Assembly: GCA_029219125.1 (NCBI GenBank)
Contig: JAQXSU010000308.1
Coordinates: forward strand, 1 to 5,242
Reading direction: 5' to 3'
Length of the DNA stretch: 5,242 bases
DNA from: Bacillota bacterium
GTDB taxonomy: Bacteria; Bacillota; Clostridia; Peptostreptococcales; Anaerovoracaceae
Numbering within the stretch: position 1 is the stretch's first letter; every line of letters begins with the position of its first letter. Positions 1 to 5,242 of this stretch are shown piece by piece. The notes beneath the pieces are model-generated. The model ran no database searches. It was not told where the DNA came from and saw only the letters and a list, made by a program, of their open reading frames with translations. The position numbers and the translations under genes are program-made.

Positions 1-1
1 C

Positions 2-979
2 AGCCGCGGCAAGCAGATTGCCCTGAACCTGTCCAACGTGTACAGTCTGGTGGACATCGACGGCACCATGACCTACTGGGGCATTCTGAATATCAACGGA
101 GAACAGCATTACCTGCTGATCGTCGACAATGAAGACAATTACTCTGCCGGTGAGATCACCAAGCTGGCAGAGATCATTGAACTGGCCATGGGTATGTGGA
201 AGTATACGCCGGTGCGGGATGCCAGGGCGGAATTCGCCAAGGCCCTGATCCGCGGCAACAAGTCTCTGGCCTATTCCCTGAAGGAGGAGGCCGGCGTAAA
301 ACCTGCCGACATCATCAGTGTGTTCCACGCCAAGGGCATCGAAACGCCGGAGGGCGAAGCAGTGCTCAATGAATTCCGGGAAGCCGGCATGGTGAGCATC
401 ATCCGTATTGCGGAAGGTGAAGAGACCTACGGAATCATTTTCCGAGGCAGCAAGCTGGCACAGGACAGCGAGACAAGCGAGAAGGCTGTCTGCATCGACA
501 TCTATGATCATCTGAAGGCACAGGACGGCGTTCGTATTTTCCATGTGACCGGCACAAGCGGCATCGAAGGCGCCGGCGACGGCTTCCGCCTCATCAACGA
601 GACCTGGTCCTTCGTGGAGGGAATCTTCCCGTACAAGCGGGTGTTCTCCAAGTACGAACTGGTGCTGGTATCCAACTGCATCAACATCCAGGTGCAGGGC
701 GGCAACCTGAAAAAGAACTACATGGATCTGCTGGAGCCGTTCACCAAGGAAGGGGACAACAAGTCCCGCCAGCTGCTGGAAACACTGGAAACCTTTGTGC
801 TGGACGCAGGCATGAACAGCGGCAAAACCTCCGAGTTCATGGGTATCCACACCAATACGGTCCAGTACCGTCTGAAAAAGATCAATGAAGTCCTCGGCGC
901 CGAGATCACCGGCAACCGGGTCATCCCGGGGCTGACCGTGGCCCTGGCCCTGAAGCGGCTTGAGCGGACTGCGAAATAA
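2..979 (+). CDS. PucR/CdaR-family transcriptional regulator, C-terminal part (5' truncated)
   Basis: The frame is open to the left edge and ends at TAA 977-979, giving 325 visible residues. GTG at 38 lacks a ribosome-binding site and the frame continues upstream of it, so the true start is outside the window; family members are usually about 400-550 residues. The last ~60 residues form a PucR-type helix-turn-helix (HTH_30 type): a helix around LLETLETFVLDAG, then SEFMGIHTNTVQYRLKKI (about 277-294), with HTNTVQYRLKKI as the likely recognition helix, and a closing hydrophobic helix GLTVALALKRLER. The middle, roughly residues 70-230, resembles the GGDEF-like (CdaR) sensory region of this family; the N-terminal portion may be a small-molecule sensing domain. 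Relatives regulate purine, sugar-diacid or amino-acid catabolism, usually of neighbouring genes, but the target here cannot be told because the upstream neighbour is not visible. The family call is firm; the effector and regulon are unknown. Confidence 0.85.
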   Translation, partial: SRGKQIALNLSNVYSLVDIDGTMTYWGILNINGEQHYLLIVDNEDNYSAGEITKLAEIIELAMGMWKYTPVRDARAEFAKALIRGNKSLAYSLKEEAGVKPADIISVFHAKGIETPEGEAVLNEFREAGMVSIIRIAEGEETYGIIFRGSKLAQDSETSEKAVCIDIYDHLKAQDGVRIFHVTGTSGIEGAGDGFRLINETWSFVEGIFPYKRVFSKYELVLVSNCINIQVQGGNLKKNYMDLLEPFTKEGDNKSRQLLETLETFVLDAGMNSGKTSEFMGIHTNTVQYRLKKINEVLGAEITGNRVIPGLTVALALKRLERTAK

Positions 980-1038
980 CCGGAGCGGACTGCGAACGGG
1001 CTGCGAACCGGCACGACCGGCCTGCGAACGGCGGCGAA
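962..1038 (+). repeat. Short degenerate GC-rich repeats across the stop codon of the PucR-family gene
   Basis: GAGCGGACTGCGAA occurs at 962-975, inside the last codons of the gene, and again at 983-996 just after the stop, a 21-bp period. The core TGCGAA then recurs at 1002-1007 and 1023-1028, followed by GGCGAAAC at 1033-1040. The steps between TGCGAA copies are 21, 11 and 21 bp. The first copy encodes the C-terminal ERTAK residues, so the gene end may itself lie in a repeat that expanded or decayed. Similar words recur after the dus stop near 2518-2606. Function unknown. Confidence 0.6.
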
Positions 1039-1060
1039 ACAACTGAAACCATACAATCAG

Positions 1061-1093
1061 AGGCTGGACCGCGGGGGCGGGCCAGCCTTTCCT
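1061..1093 (+). terminator. Probable intrinsic terminator of the PucR-family gene
   Basis: AGGCTGG (1061-1067) pairs perfectly with CCAGCCT (1082-1088). Two further C-G pairs may form after a bulged A (CC 1069-1070 with GG 1080-1081), around a G-rich loop. The stem is followed by TTTCCT, a short and interrupted T-run, about 80 bp after the stop codon. Position and stem suit a Rho-independent terminator; the weak T-tract lowers confidence. Confidence 0.5.
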
Positions 1094-1144
1094 GTCAGTG
1101 GGCCCCCGAACCGTGTCAGGCGGGCCAGCCTTTCCTGTCCGTGG
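1076..1144 (+). repeat. 26-bp direct repeat duplicating the terminator right arm (period 43)
   Basis: Bases 1076-1101 and 1119-1144 match at 25 of 26 positions; the only difference is A1097 versus C1140. The shared block contains CGGGCCAGCCTTTCCTGTC, meaning the right arm and T-run of the hairpin at 1061-1088. The left arm AGGCTGG is not duplicated. The arm at 1061-1067 could therefore pair with either 1082-1088 or 1125-1131. GGCGGGCC occurs a third time at 1207-1214. Confidence 0.8.
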
Positions 1145-1145
1145 C

Positions 1146-1178
1146 CGGTCAGGCGGCGGATCCGTCGCCCCCGGACCG
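1146..1178 (+). other. GC-rich stem-loop II in the spacer
   Basis: CGGTC (1146-1150) pairs with GACCG (1174-1178). Nested inside, GGCGGCGGA (1152-1160) is followed directly by its near-complement TCCGTCGCC (1161-1169), with one G-U wobble at 1156/1165, forming an almost perfect 18-bp palindrome. There is no T-run after it, so it is not a good terminator. It is the middle of three consecutive hairpins between 1061 and 1266. Confidence 0.5.
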
Positions 1179-1193
1179 ATTCCGCAGACCGAC

Positions 1194-1266
1194 CGCTGAT
1201 TGCCGGGGCGGGCCGGTGGAAGGCGGTGTGGCTTGTGAGGAGCCCCGCCCCGGCTTCTAATCAGTG
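1194..1266 (+). other. Large GC-rich stem-loop III at the composition boundary
   Basis: GCCGGGGCGGG (1202-1212) pairs perfectly over 11 bp with CCCGCCCCGGC (1244-1254), leaving a 31-nt loop. The stem extends outward past a 4-nt bulge (TTCT, 1255-1258): CTGATT (1196-1201) pairs with AATCAG (1259-1264), then a G-T and a C-G pair. The inner stem followed by TTCT might act as a second, poor terminator. The matching outer arms instead suggest one folded unit, such as a structured RNA or a palindromic repeat element. It resembles no riboswitch that I recognise. Confidence 0.55.
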
Positions 1267-1277
1267 CTATCAGGTCT

Positions 1278-1322
1278 CAACCCATACATTTCGGGCTCTT
1301 TTTTGCAAAAAAGTACGGGTTG
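1278..1322 (+). repeat. Inverted repeat with an A/T palindrome at its centre
   Basis: CAACCCATAC (1278-1287) pairs with GTACGGGTTG (1313-1322) at 9 of 10 positions. Overlapping its right arm is a perfect 16-bp palindrome, CTTTTTTGCAAAAAAG (1298-1313). It lies at the start of the AT-rich half of the spacer, just upstream of a small ORF and its possible promoter. It could be an operator, a cruciform-prone site, or chance structure in A/T runs; no known operator consensus is recognised. Confidence 0.4.
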
Positions 1323-1349
1323 ACTATGGATGCATAAAACATATATGAA
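1320..1349 (+). promoter_or_regulatory. Weak candidate sigma-A promoter upstream of dus
   Basis: TTGACT (1320-1325) matches five of six bases of the -35 consensus. At 16 or 18 bp spacing there are only poor -10 partners: TATATG (1342-1347) or TATGAA (1344-1349). Transcription would begin near 1355-1358, giving dus a leader of about 190 nt. This start would fall after the initiation codons of the possible small ORF at 1330/1345, so this promoter could not express that ORF in full. Confidence 0.3.
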
Positions 1350-1491
1350 AGATAATGTAAAATTTTTGGCGCTTTTTATAATATTCTTGCTGATAATTAC
1401 GCTTTTTCAGAGTATCATGGTTGGAAGACACGACCCTTTTGGCCTTTTTTGGGTCGAAAAGTATGTGTTAGATACATCAAACTGCAAGTGA
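1330..1491 (+). CDS. Possible small single-span membrane protein (unrecognised)
   Basis: ATG at 1330 gives 53 codons; a second in-frame ATG at 1345 gives 48. The stop is TGA 1489-1491 and an in-frame TGA lies at 1321-1323. From the second ATG the product has a short charged start (MKDNVK), about 20 hydrophobic residues (FLALFIIFLLIITLFQSIMV), then a soluble tail with GRHDPFGLFWVEKYV and a C-terminal NCK. That is the plan of a tiny inner-membrane protein with a short tail. Against it: no Shine-Dalgarno is seen before either ATG, T-rich DNA readily encodes Phe/Leu/Ile by chance, and third positions are only about 40% G/C, clearly lower than in the neighbouring genes. If real it could be co-transcribed with dus, whose start lies about 55 bp downstream. 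The shape also recalls small hydrophobic type I toxins, but no family motif is present, so no function is assigned. Confidence 0.35.
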   Translation: MHKTYMKDNVKFLALFIIFLLIITLFQSIMVGRHDPFGLFWVEKYVLDTSNCK

Positions 1492-1515
1492 ATGTATAAC
1501 TGCAAGTGAATGCAT
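1480..1515 (+). repeat. 18-bp tandem duplication upstream of dus
   Basis: AACTGCAAGTGAATGTAT (1480-1497) is followed immediately by AACTGCAAGTGAATGCAT (1498-1515), 17 of 18 identical. The first copy holds the last codons and stop of the possible small ORF (AAC TGC AAG TGA), and the second copy repeats that ending in the same frame. The near-identity suggests a recent duplication or selection to keep it. Confidence 0.85.
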
Positions 1516-1529
1516 AACATGGATGGAAA

Positions 1530-1561
1530 TTGGAGGATAAGAATATTTTGGAGGATAAGAA
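1530..1561 (+). repeat. Second period-18 duplication, doubling the dus ribosome-binding site and start
   Basis: TTGGAGGATAAGAA occurs at 1530-1543 and 1548-1561, offset by exactly 18 bp. Each copy contains GGAGG (1532-1536 and 1550-1554), a strong Shine-Dalgarno core. TTG codons in the dus frame lie at 1530, 1548 and 1566, so TTG 1548 and TTG 1566 each sit 11 bases after a GGAGG. Because the offset is a multiple of three, the duplication keeps the frame and would encode EDKNIL followed by EDKKAL. Confidence 0.8.
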
Positions 1562-2519
1562 AGCATTGCAAATCGGCAGCCTGCAGTTGGACAATCCGTT
1601 TCTGCTGGCGCCGCTGGCCGGGATTACCGATGCACCGACCCGACGCCTGTGCCGTGAAATGGGTGCTGCCCTGACCTGCAGTGAAATGGTCAGCGGCAAG
1701 GGCCTCTGGTATAAGGATAAAAACACCGGAAGGCTGCTGACTGTTTATGAAGATGAAAAGCCGGTGGGATTTCAGATTTTTGGTCATGAGCCGGACATCC
1801 TGGCCTTCACTGCGCGGGAACTGGACGGATGCGATAATGCGCTGCTGGACATCAACATGGGATGCCCGGTGCCGAAAATTGTAAAAAACGGAGAAGGGTC
1901 CGCACTGATGAAAGATCCGGATCTGGTCTATGATCTGGTCTCCGCGGTGGTAAAAAACAGTTCCAAGCCTGTCACCGCCAAGATTCGTGCGGGATGGGAC
2001 GAGGATCATATCAATGCGGTAGAAGTGGCCCATGCCATCTCTGCAGCAGGTGCGTCAGCCATAACGGTACACGGCAGGACAAGAGAACAGTTTTACAGCG
2101 GGAAGGCGGACTGGTCCGTCATCGCCCGGGTAAAGCGGGCCGTCAGCATTCCTGTCATCGGAAACGGTGACGTGACCGACGGACCGTCCGCCATGCAGAT
2201 GATGAAGGAGACCGGCTGCGACTTCGTCATGGTCGGACGCGGTGCTTTAGGAAATCCGTGGATTTTTCGGGAAATGATCGCCGCATGGAAGGACGAAGAA
2301 CTGCCGCCCTCGCCCACCACGGAAGAAAAAAAGCAGATGATGCTTCGCCACTTCCGAGACATGCTGGAACTGAAAGGTGAATACGCCGCAGTCCGGGAAA
2401 TGCGAAAACACGTAGGCTGGTATCTGAAAGGTGTTCACGGCGCTGCAGCCTTCCGCGGTCAGGTCAACCAGATCACGGATGCAAAGACACTGGAGGATGC
2501 CATCCGCGCCATCGGCTGA
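1548..2519 (+). CDS. dusB: tRNA-dihydrouridine synthase, DusB-like
   Basis: This is an FMN- and NADPH-dependent cytosolic enzyme that reduces uridines in tRNA to dihydrouridine. From TTG 1548 the protein is 323 residues, normal for the family. Visible motifs include the N-terminal barrel strand and FMN region APLAGITDAPTRRLCREMG (about 22-40), DINMGCPVPK with the catalytic cysteine near 106, VTAKIRAGWDE with the FMN/substrate lysine near 145, HGRTREQFYSGKADW from about 175, GNGDV at about 205, and the phosphate-binding VGRGALGNPW near 229-238. The helical tRNA-binding C-terminus includes RKHVGWYLKG. KIRAGWDE and the spacing of HGRTREQ favour the DusB branch. An in-frame stop at 1515-1517 bounds the start. 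TTG 1530 has no Shine-Dalgarno, while TTG 1548 and TTG 1566 each have GGAGG 11 bases upstream; 1566 (MQIGSLQLDN) best matches the usual family N-terminus. The start is uncertain by 6 codons, the function is not. It converges on sbcC. Confidence 0.95.
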   Translation: MEDKKALQIGSLQLDNPFLLAPLAGITDAPTRRLCREMGAALTCSEMVSGKGLWYKDKNTGRLLTVYEDEKPVGFQIFGHEPDILAFTARELDGCDNALLDINMGCPVPKIVKNGEGSALMKDPDLVYDLVSAVVKNSSKPVTAKIRAGWDEDHINAVEVAHAISAAGASAITVHGRTREQFYSGKADWSVIARVKRAVSIPVIGNGDVTDGPSAMQMMKETGCDFVMVGRGALGNPWIFREMIAAWKDEELPPSPTTEEKKQMMLRHFRDMLELKGEYAAVREMRKHVGWYLKGVHGAAAFRGQVNQITDAKTLEDAIRAIG

Positions 2520-2606
2520 CCGTCGGGGATGACCGACGGAACGGACCGCTGCAACGGACCGTCGAAGCGGACCGCCTGTGCAAAGCGGACCGCCAGTGCG
2601 AAAACG
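2518..2606 (+). repeat. Degenerate 13-bp tandem array starting in the dus stop codon
   Basis: GACCG occurs at 2518, 2531, 2544, 2557 and 2570, exactly 13 bp apart, then at 2588 after an 18-bp step. The 13-bp units read GACCGTCGGGGAT, GACCGACGGAACG, GACCGCTGCAACG and GACCGTCGAAGCG; the last two longer units share GACCGCC.GTGC and an A-rich tail. The first unit starts at the GA of the dus TGA stop. The array ends about 15 bp before the terminator stem. No coding role is evident. Confidence 0.75.
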
Positions 2607-2620
2607 TAAGCATAAAAACA

Positions 2621-2663
2621 GGGACCTATCTGCTTTTGATGAGCAGGCAGGTCCCACTTTTCT
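2621..2663. terminator. Bidirectional intrinsic terminator between dus and sbcC
   Basis: GGGACCT (2621-2627) pairs with AGGTCCC (2649-2655). After an A-C mismatch and a U-G wobble, CTGC (2630-2633) pairs with GCAG (2643-2646), around a 9-nt loop. On the + strand it is followed by ACTTTTCT, and on the - strand by TGTTTTTATG, so both strands have a T-run. It can end dus transcripts and, starting 7 bp past the sbcC stop, the convergent sbcC transcript. Confidence 0.88.
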
Positions 2664-5242
2664 ATACCACAATCTGCACCCGGCTGCCGCCGGTCTTTTC
2701 TTTGGTGACGATGATCTGCTTGTCGATCCGCTCCTTCAGCTCCGTCACATGAGAGATGATTCCCACCAGCCGGTTCCCGCTGCTCAGGGATGCCAGGGCC
2801 TGCATGGCCTGCTGCAGCGATTCGCCGTCCAGAGAGCCGAACCCTTCGTCCACGAACATGGTGTCCAGCTTTATGCCGCCGGCAGAGGACTGAATCTCAT
2901 CCGACAGACCCAGTGCCAGGGAAAGAGATGCCATGAAGGACTCTCCGCCTGAAAGAGACTTGACGCTACGGAGAGAGCCGTTGTAGTGATCCACCACATC
3001 CAGATCCAGGCCACTCTGGGACGCCTTGCTTACAGCCTCTTCCCGTCGCTTCAGTTCGTACTGCCCGCCGGTCATAATCATGAGGCGGGTGTTGGCACGG
3101 TCAATGATCCGGTCAAAATAGGTCATCTGGACATATGTTTCCAGCTTCACTTTTTCTTTTGTGTTGATCTGGCCGTTTGCCGTGTCCGAAAGGGCATTAA
3201 GCCAGCGCTGCTTTTCCTCCAGTGCTGAGATCTCACGTACTTTTTTCGATAGATTCTCTGCAGCCCGCCGGTTTGTTTCCATTCTCGTATGCAGCACTTT
3301 CTGCTGCTCCAGGATCTCCTTTTTCCGCACCGACAAGGCAAGCTTCGTCTGTTCCAGCACAGACAGGTCGCCAAATTCTTCCTCTGTGACCGCACCGGAA
3401 AGCTGCCTGATCTGACCCTGCAGCGCAAGCAGATTCTTTTCGCAGGCAGCATGATCCGCTTCCGCACGCTCCAGAGCTGACTGGGCGGACTCCACGCTGC
3501 GGCGCAGTGCTTTCACAGCGTCTTCGGCTTCCGCACGGCCATGGAATCGCAATCTGGATGCTGCCTGCACCGCCTGCGACTGCTTTTCGCCCAGGGAAGC
3601 CGACGAAGCAGAAATGCGGTTTGCAAGTGCAGCCAACGAGGCCTCCTTTTCACGCAGAGAAGCTTCCTTCTCCGGAATCTGCCGCTCAAGAAGCTGCTTC
3701 CTGTTCAGATTCTTTTCTTCGGTGAGGATGGCAGCCTCCACCGTTGCTGCCCGCCCTGACAGCATCGCAATTTTTTCGGACACAGCAGCTGAAACTGCTG
3801 TCGAATCCGAAAAGTCTCCTTCTCCTGTACGCTCCAGCAGTGAACCCGCTGCCCGCAAGACCGCCTCCCGCTTTGTTTCCACCCTGCCGTTGAGAAGGCT
3901 GGCATCCGCACTGGCACCGGCCGCAGCTCTGGCGCTGGCATCCGCAGCCTTCTTCGCCGCATTCAGTTCCTTCTCTGTCGGCGCATGGTTGGACTTCACT
4001 GCCTTCCGCGGATGCTCCGTCGAGCCGCATACCGGACACGGCGCACCATCTGCAAGGGTATCCGCCAGAATCCCGGCCTGCTCACTTAAAAATACCCGGT
4101 TCAGCGTCTGGTATTGCAGATCATCCTTTTCCGCCCGTGCCTGTGCCTGAAGAAATGATTCTCTGGCATCACGAAGCTGTGATTCCAGCAGCTGCAGCTG
4201 ATTCAGGTCATCCATCAGAACTTCCAGGCTTTCCTTTTCCGCCAGAAGAGCCTCCTGCTCATGCAGCAGCTTCTCATACGACGCACCGGCAGACGCCAGC
4301 GACTGCAGCTCCTTCTTCCACCCCGCAATCTCCTCCGAAAGGGCAGAAATGGCCTGACCCTGCGCCGCCTGCTGCTGACGGTCAGACTGCACCGACTTCT
4401 CCAGGCGAGAGATCTCCCCATTGATCTGATCCAGCAGCTGGTAATCCTGATACTGAGCCTCAATTTCGATGATCTCCTTCTTTCGTGTTTCGGTTTCCGG
4501 CTGCTTCGCTTTTTCTTCATCCAGCTTCTTCGCAAAATCCGCAAGAGCCGCCTTTTCTTCTTTTTCCCGGATTTTCGCACGGTCGAGAGCTTCTTTTGTC
4601 TTCTTTTTTTCTTCCGCTTTCGCCAGCGAAGCCGTATTATCTTCGATTTCCTTTTCCAGCATTCCCAGATTCGCTTCCAGTTCCGCAGCTGCGTCCCGAT
4701 CCTTTTCCAGCAGGGCAGCAAGCAGGTCCAGTACTTCGGTCGTCAGCATCTGTCCGTCCTTCGCCTTTTCCACATCCAGGCTGAGTACATCATCCGGATC
4801 GCAGAGAATCCCGTCGATATACTGGCGGATGCTCAGCTTCACATTGCTGCACTCTTTATTCAGATTCAAGGCCTGATCTTTCAGTGCATTCTGCAGCCGG
4901 TCAAAAAAACCTGTGTGGAAGATCTCCCGGAAAATGCCGATCCGCGTTGCAGTATCTGCCAGAAGCAGCTTCAGGAAATCTCCCTGGGCAATCATGACAA
5001 TCTGCGAAAACTGGTCCCGATTTACGTGGAGAATGTCCTGAATGGATCGATTGACATCCCCCTGCTTCGCCACCACGCGCCCGTCGGGAAAGGTAAGATG
5101 GGCCTGCGGATTTTGCACCGTGTAACCCTCACCGCGAGTCTTCTTGCGCATATACCCGGGACTGCGCTTCACCGTATAGACCTGGCCGTCGTAAGAAAAA
5201 ACAAGTTCTACCTCTGTCGGTGTGTCCGAATCGGCATATTTG
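2662..5242 (-). CDS. sbcC: SbcC, Rad50-like ATPase subunit of the SbcCD nuclease (N-terminus off window)
   Basis: SbcC and the SbcD nuclease form a DNA-end and hairpin-processing complex homologous to Rad50-Mre11, acting at the nucleoid in repair and palindrome removal. The frame is open to the right edge; 859 residues are visible, ending at TAG (complement of 2662-2664). GTG at 5172 is internal, because KYADSDTPTEVELVFSYDG before it is conserved SbcC sequence. Motifs in order: Q-loop region QFSQIVMIAQGDF (visible residues about 77-89); a long Glu/Lys/Ala-rich coiled coil; the zinc hook CPVC (codons at 4027-4038, about residue 402), which dimerises the arms; a second coil; the ABC signature LSGGESFMASL (about 763); Walker B LDTMFVDEGFGSLD with catalytic E (about 792-805); and the H-loop histidine in ISHV (about 831). 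Walker A and, by comparison with relatives, about 70 residues lie beyond the edge. sbcD would be expected upstream, further right; it is not visible here. Confidence 0.96.
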   Translation of the reverse strand, partial: KYADSDTPTEVELVFSYDGQVYTVKRSPGYMRKKTRGEGYTVQNPQAHLTFPDGRVVAKQGDVNRSIQDILHVNRDQFSQIVMIAQGDFLKLLLADTATRIGIFREIFHTGFFDRLQNALKDQALNLNKECSNVKLSIRQYIDGILCDPDDVLSLDVEKAKDGQMLTTEVLDLLAALLEKDRDAAAELEANLGMLEKEIEDNTASLAKAEEKKKTKEALDRAKIREKEEKAALADFAKKLDEEKAKQPETETRKKEIIEIEAQYQDYQLLDQINGEISRLEKSVQSDRQQQAAQGQAISALSEEIAGWKKELQSLASAGASYEKLLHEQEALLAEKESLEVLMDDLNQLQLLESQLRDARESFLQAQARAEKDDLQYQTLNRVFLSEQAGILADTLADGAPCPVCGSTEHPRKAVKSNHAPTEKELNAAKKAADASARAAAGASADASLLNGRVETKREAVLRAAGSLLERTGEGDFSDSTAVSAAVSEKIAMLSGRAATVEAAILTEEKNLNRKQLLERQIPEKEASLREKEASLAALANRISASSASLGEKQSQAVQAASRLRFHGRAEAEDAVKALRRSVESAQSALERAEADHAACEKNLLALQGQIRQLSGAVTEEEFGDLSVLEQTKLALSVRKKEILEQQKVLHTRMETNRRAAENLSKKVREISALEEKQRWLNALSDTANGQINTKEKVKLETYVQMTYFDRIIDRANTRLMIMTGGQYELKRREEAVSKASQSGLDLDVVDHYNGSLRSVKSLSGGESFMASLSLALGLSDEIQSSAGGIKLDTMFVDEGFGSLDGESLQQAMQALASLSSGNRLVGIISHVTELKERIDKQIIVTKEKTGGSRVQIVV

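Noticed and set aside
38..40. GTG as the start of the PucR-family gene
   Set aside because: The frame stays open to the window edge with plausible protein sequence before it, no Shine-Dalgarno precedes it, and the family is longer; the gene is cut by the edge.
718..1056. 112-codon ORF on the - strand
   Set aside because: It is antisense to the well-supported helix-turn-helix region, with Arg/Ser/Pro-rich composition typical of a shadow frame in GC-rich DNA.
1377..1382. Perfect TATAAT hexamer as the dus -10 box
   Set aside because: At 16-18 bp upstream there is only ATGTAA/AATGTA/TAATGT, with no -35 match and no extended TGn, and the DNA is T/A-rich, so chance is likely. It also lies inside the possible small ORF.
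1431..1456. Hairpin CGACCC...GGGTCG as a terminator
   Set aside because: Only 6 bp of stem with a 14-nt loop, followed by AAAA rather than T on the + strand and by TGTCTTCC on the - strand.
1480..1515. CRISPR-like repeat
   Set aside because: Only two directly adjacent 18-bp copies with no spacer; it is a simple tandem duplication.
1523..1540. Five-codon leader peptide (MEIGG) before dus
   Set aside because: It overlaps the Shine-Dalgarno and start region, has no amino-acid run to sense and no attenuator-like structure.
1407..2033. 208-codon ORF on the - strand
   Set aside because: It overlaps the conserved dus catalytic core antisense, and its product resembles no family I recognise; treated as a shadow.
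3614..4150. 178-codon + strand ORF and several other long frames inside sbcC
   Set aside because: They have Ser/Ala/Phe-rich or Arg-rich compositions produced by reading coiled-coil codons in other frames, while the sbcC frame carries the zinc hook and all visible ATPase motifs.

Overview
The window looks like an ordinary chromosomal stretch from a Gram-positive, Clostridia-type bacterium (Bacillota). This is inferred from three things: an SbcC with typical clostridial wording around the ABC signature and Walker B, a PucR/CdaR-type regulator, and a dihydrouridine synthase preceded by strong GGAGG ribosome-binding sites with TTG starts. The coding DNA is fairly GC-rich. No transposase, CRISPR array, tRNA or rRNA is visible.

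Layout. (1) Bases 2-979, + strand: the 3' part of a PucR-family transcriptional regulator, cut by the left edge. (2) Bases 980-1547: a long spacer in two contrasting halves. The left half (to about 1258) is very GC-rich and full of short degenerate repeats and strong hairpins. The right half (about 1265-1547) is AT-rich and holds an inverted repeat, a weak promoter candidate, a possible 48-53 residue single-span membrane protein and two separate 18-bp tandem duplications. The second duplication copies the ribosome-binding site and start region of the next gene. (3) Bases 1548-2519, + strand: a complete DusB-like tRNA-dihydrouridine synthase. (4) Bases 2518-2606: a degenerate 13-bp array that begins inside the dus stop codon, followed by a bidirectional intrinsic terminator. 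(5) Bases 2662-5242, - strand: most of SbcC, the Rad50-like ATPase of the SbcCD nuclease, convergent with dus and cut by the right edge before its Walker A region.

The three main genes are not an evident functional unit: one is a regulator of unknown target, one modifies tRNA, and one processes DNA ends. The more interesting material is between them. Both + strand genes end in short GC-rich repeats built from similar words (GGACYGC..AACG), the dus start is surrounded by in-frame 18-bp duplications that make the true start ambiguous, and an unannotated small hydrophobic ORF sits just upstream of dus. I saw no clear evidence of a new multi-gene system.
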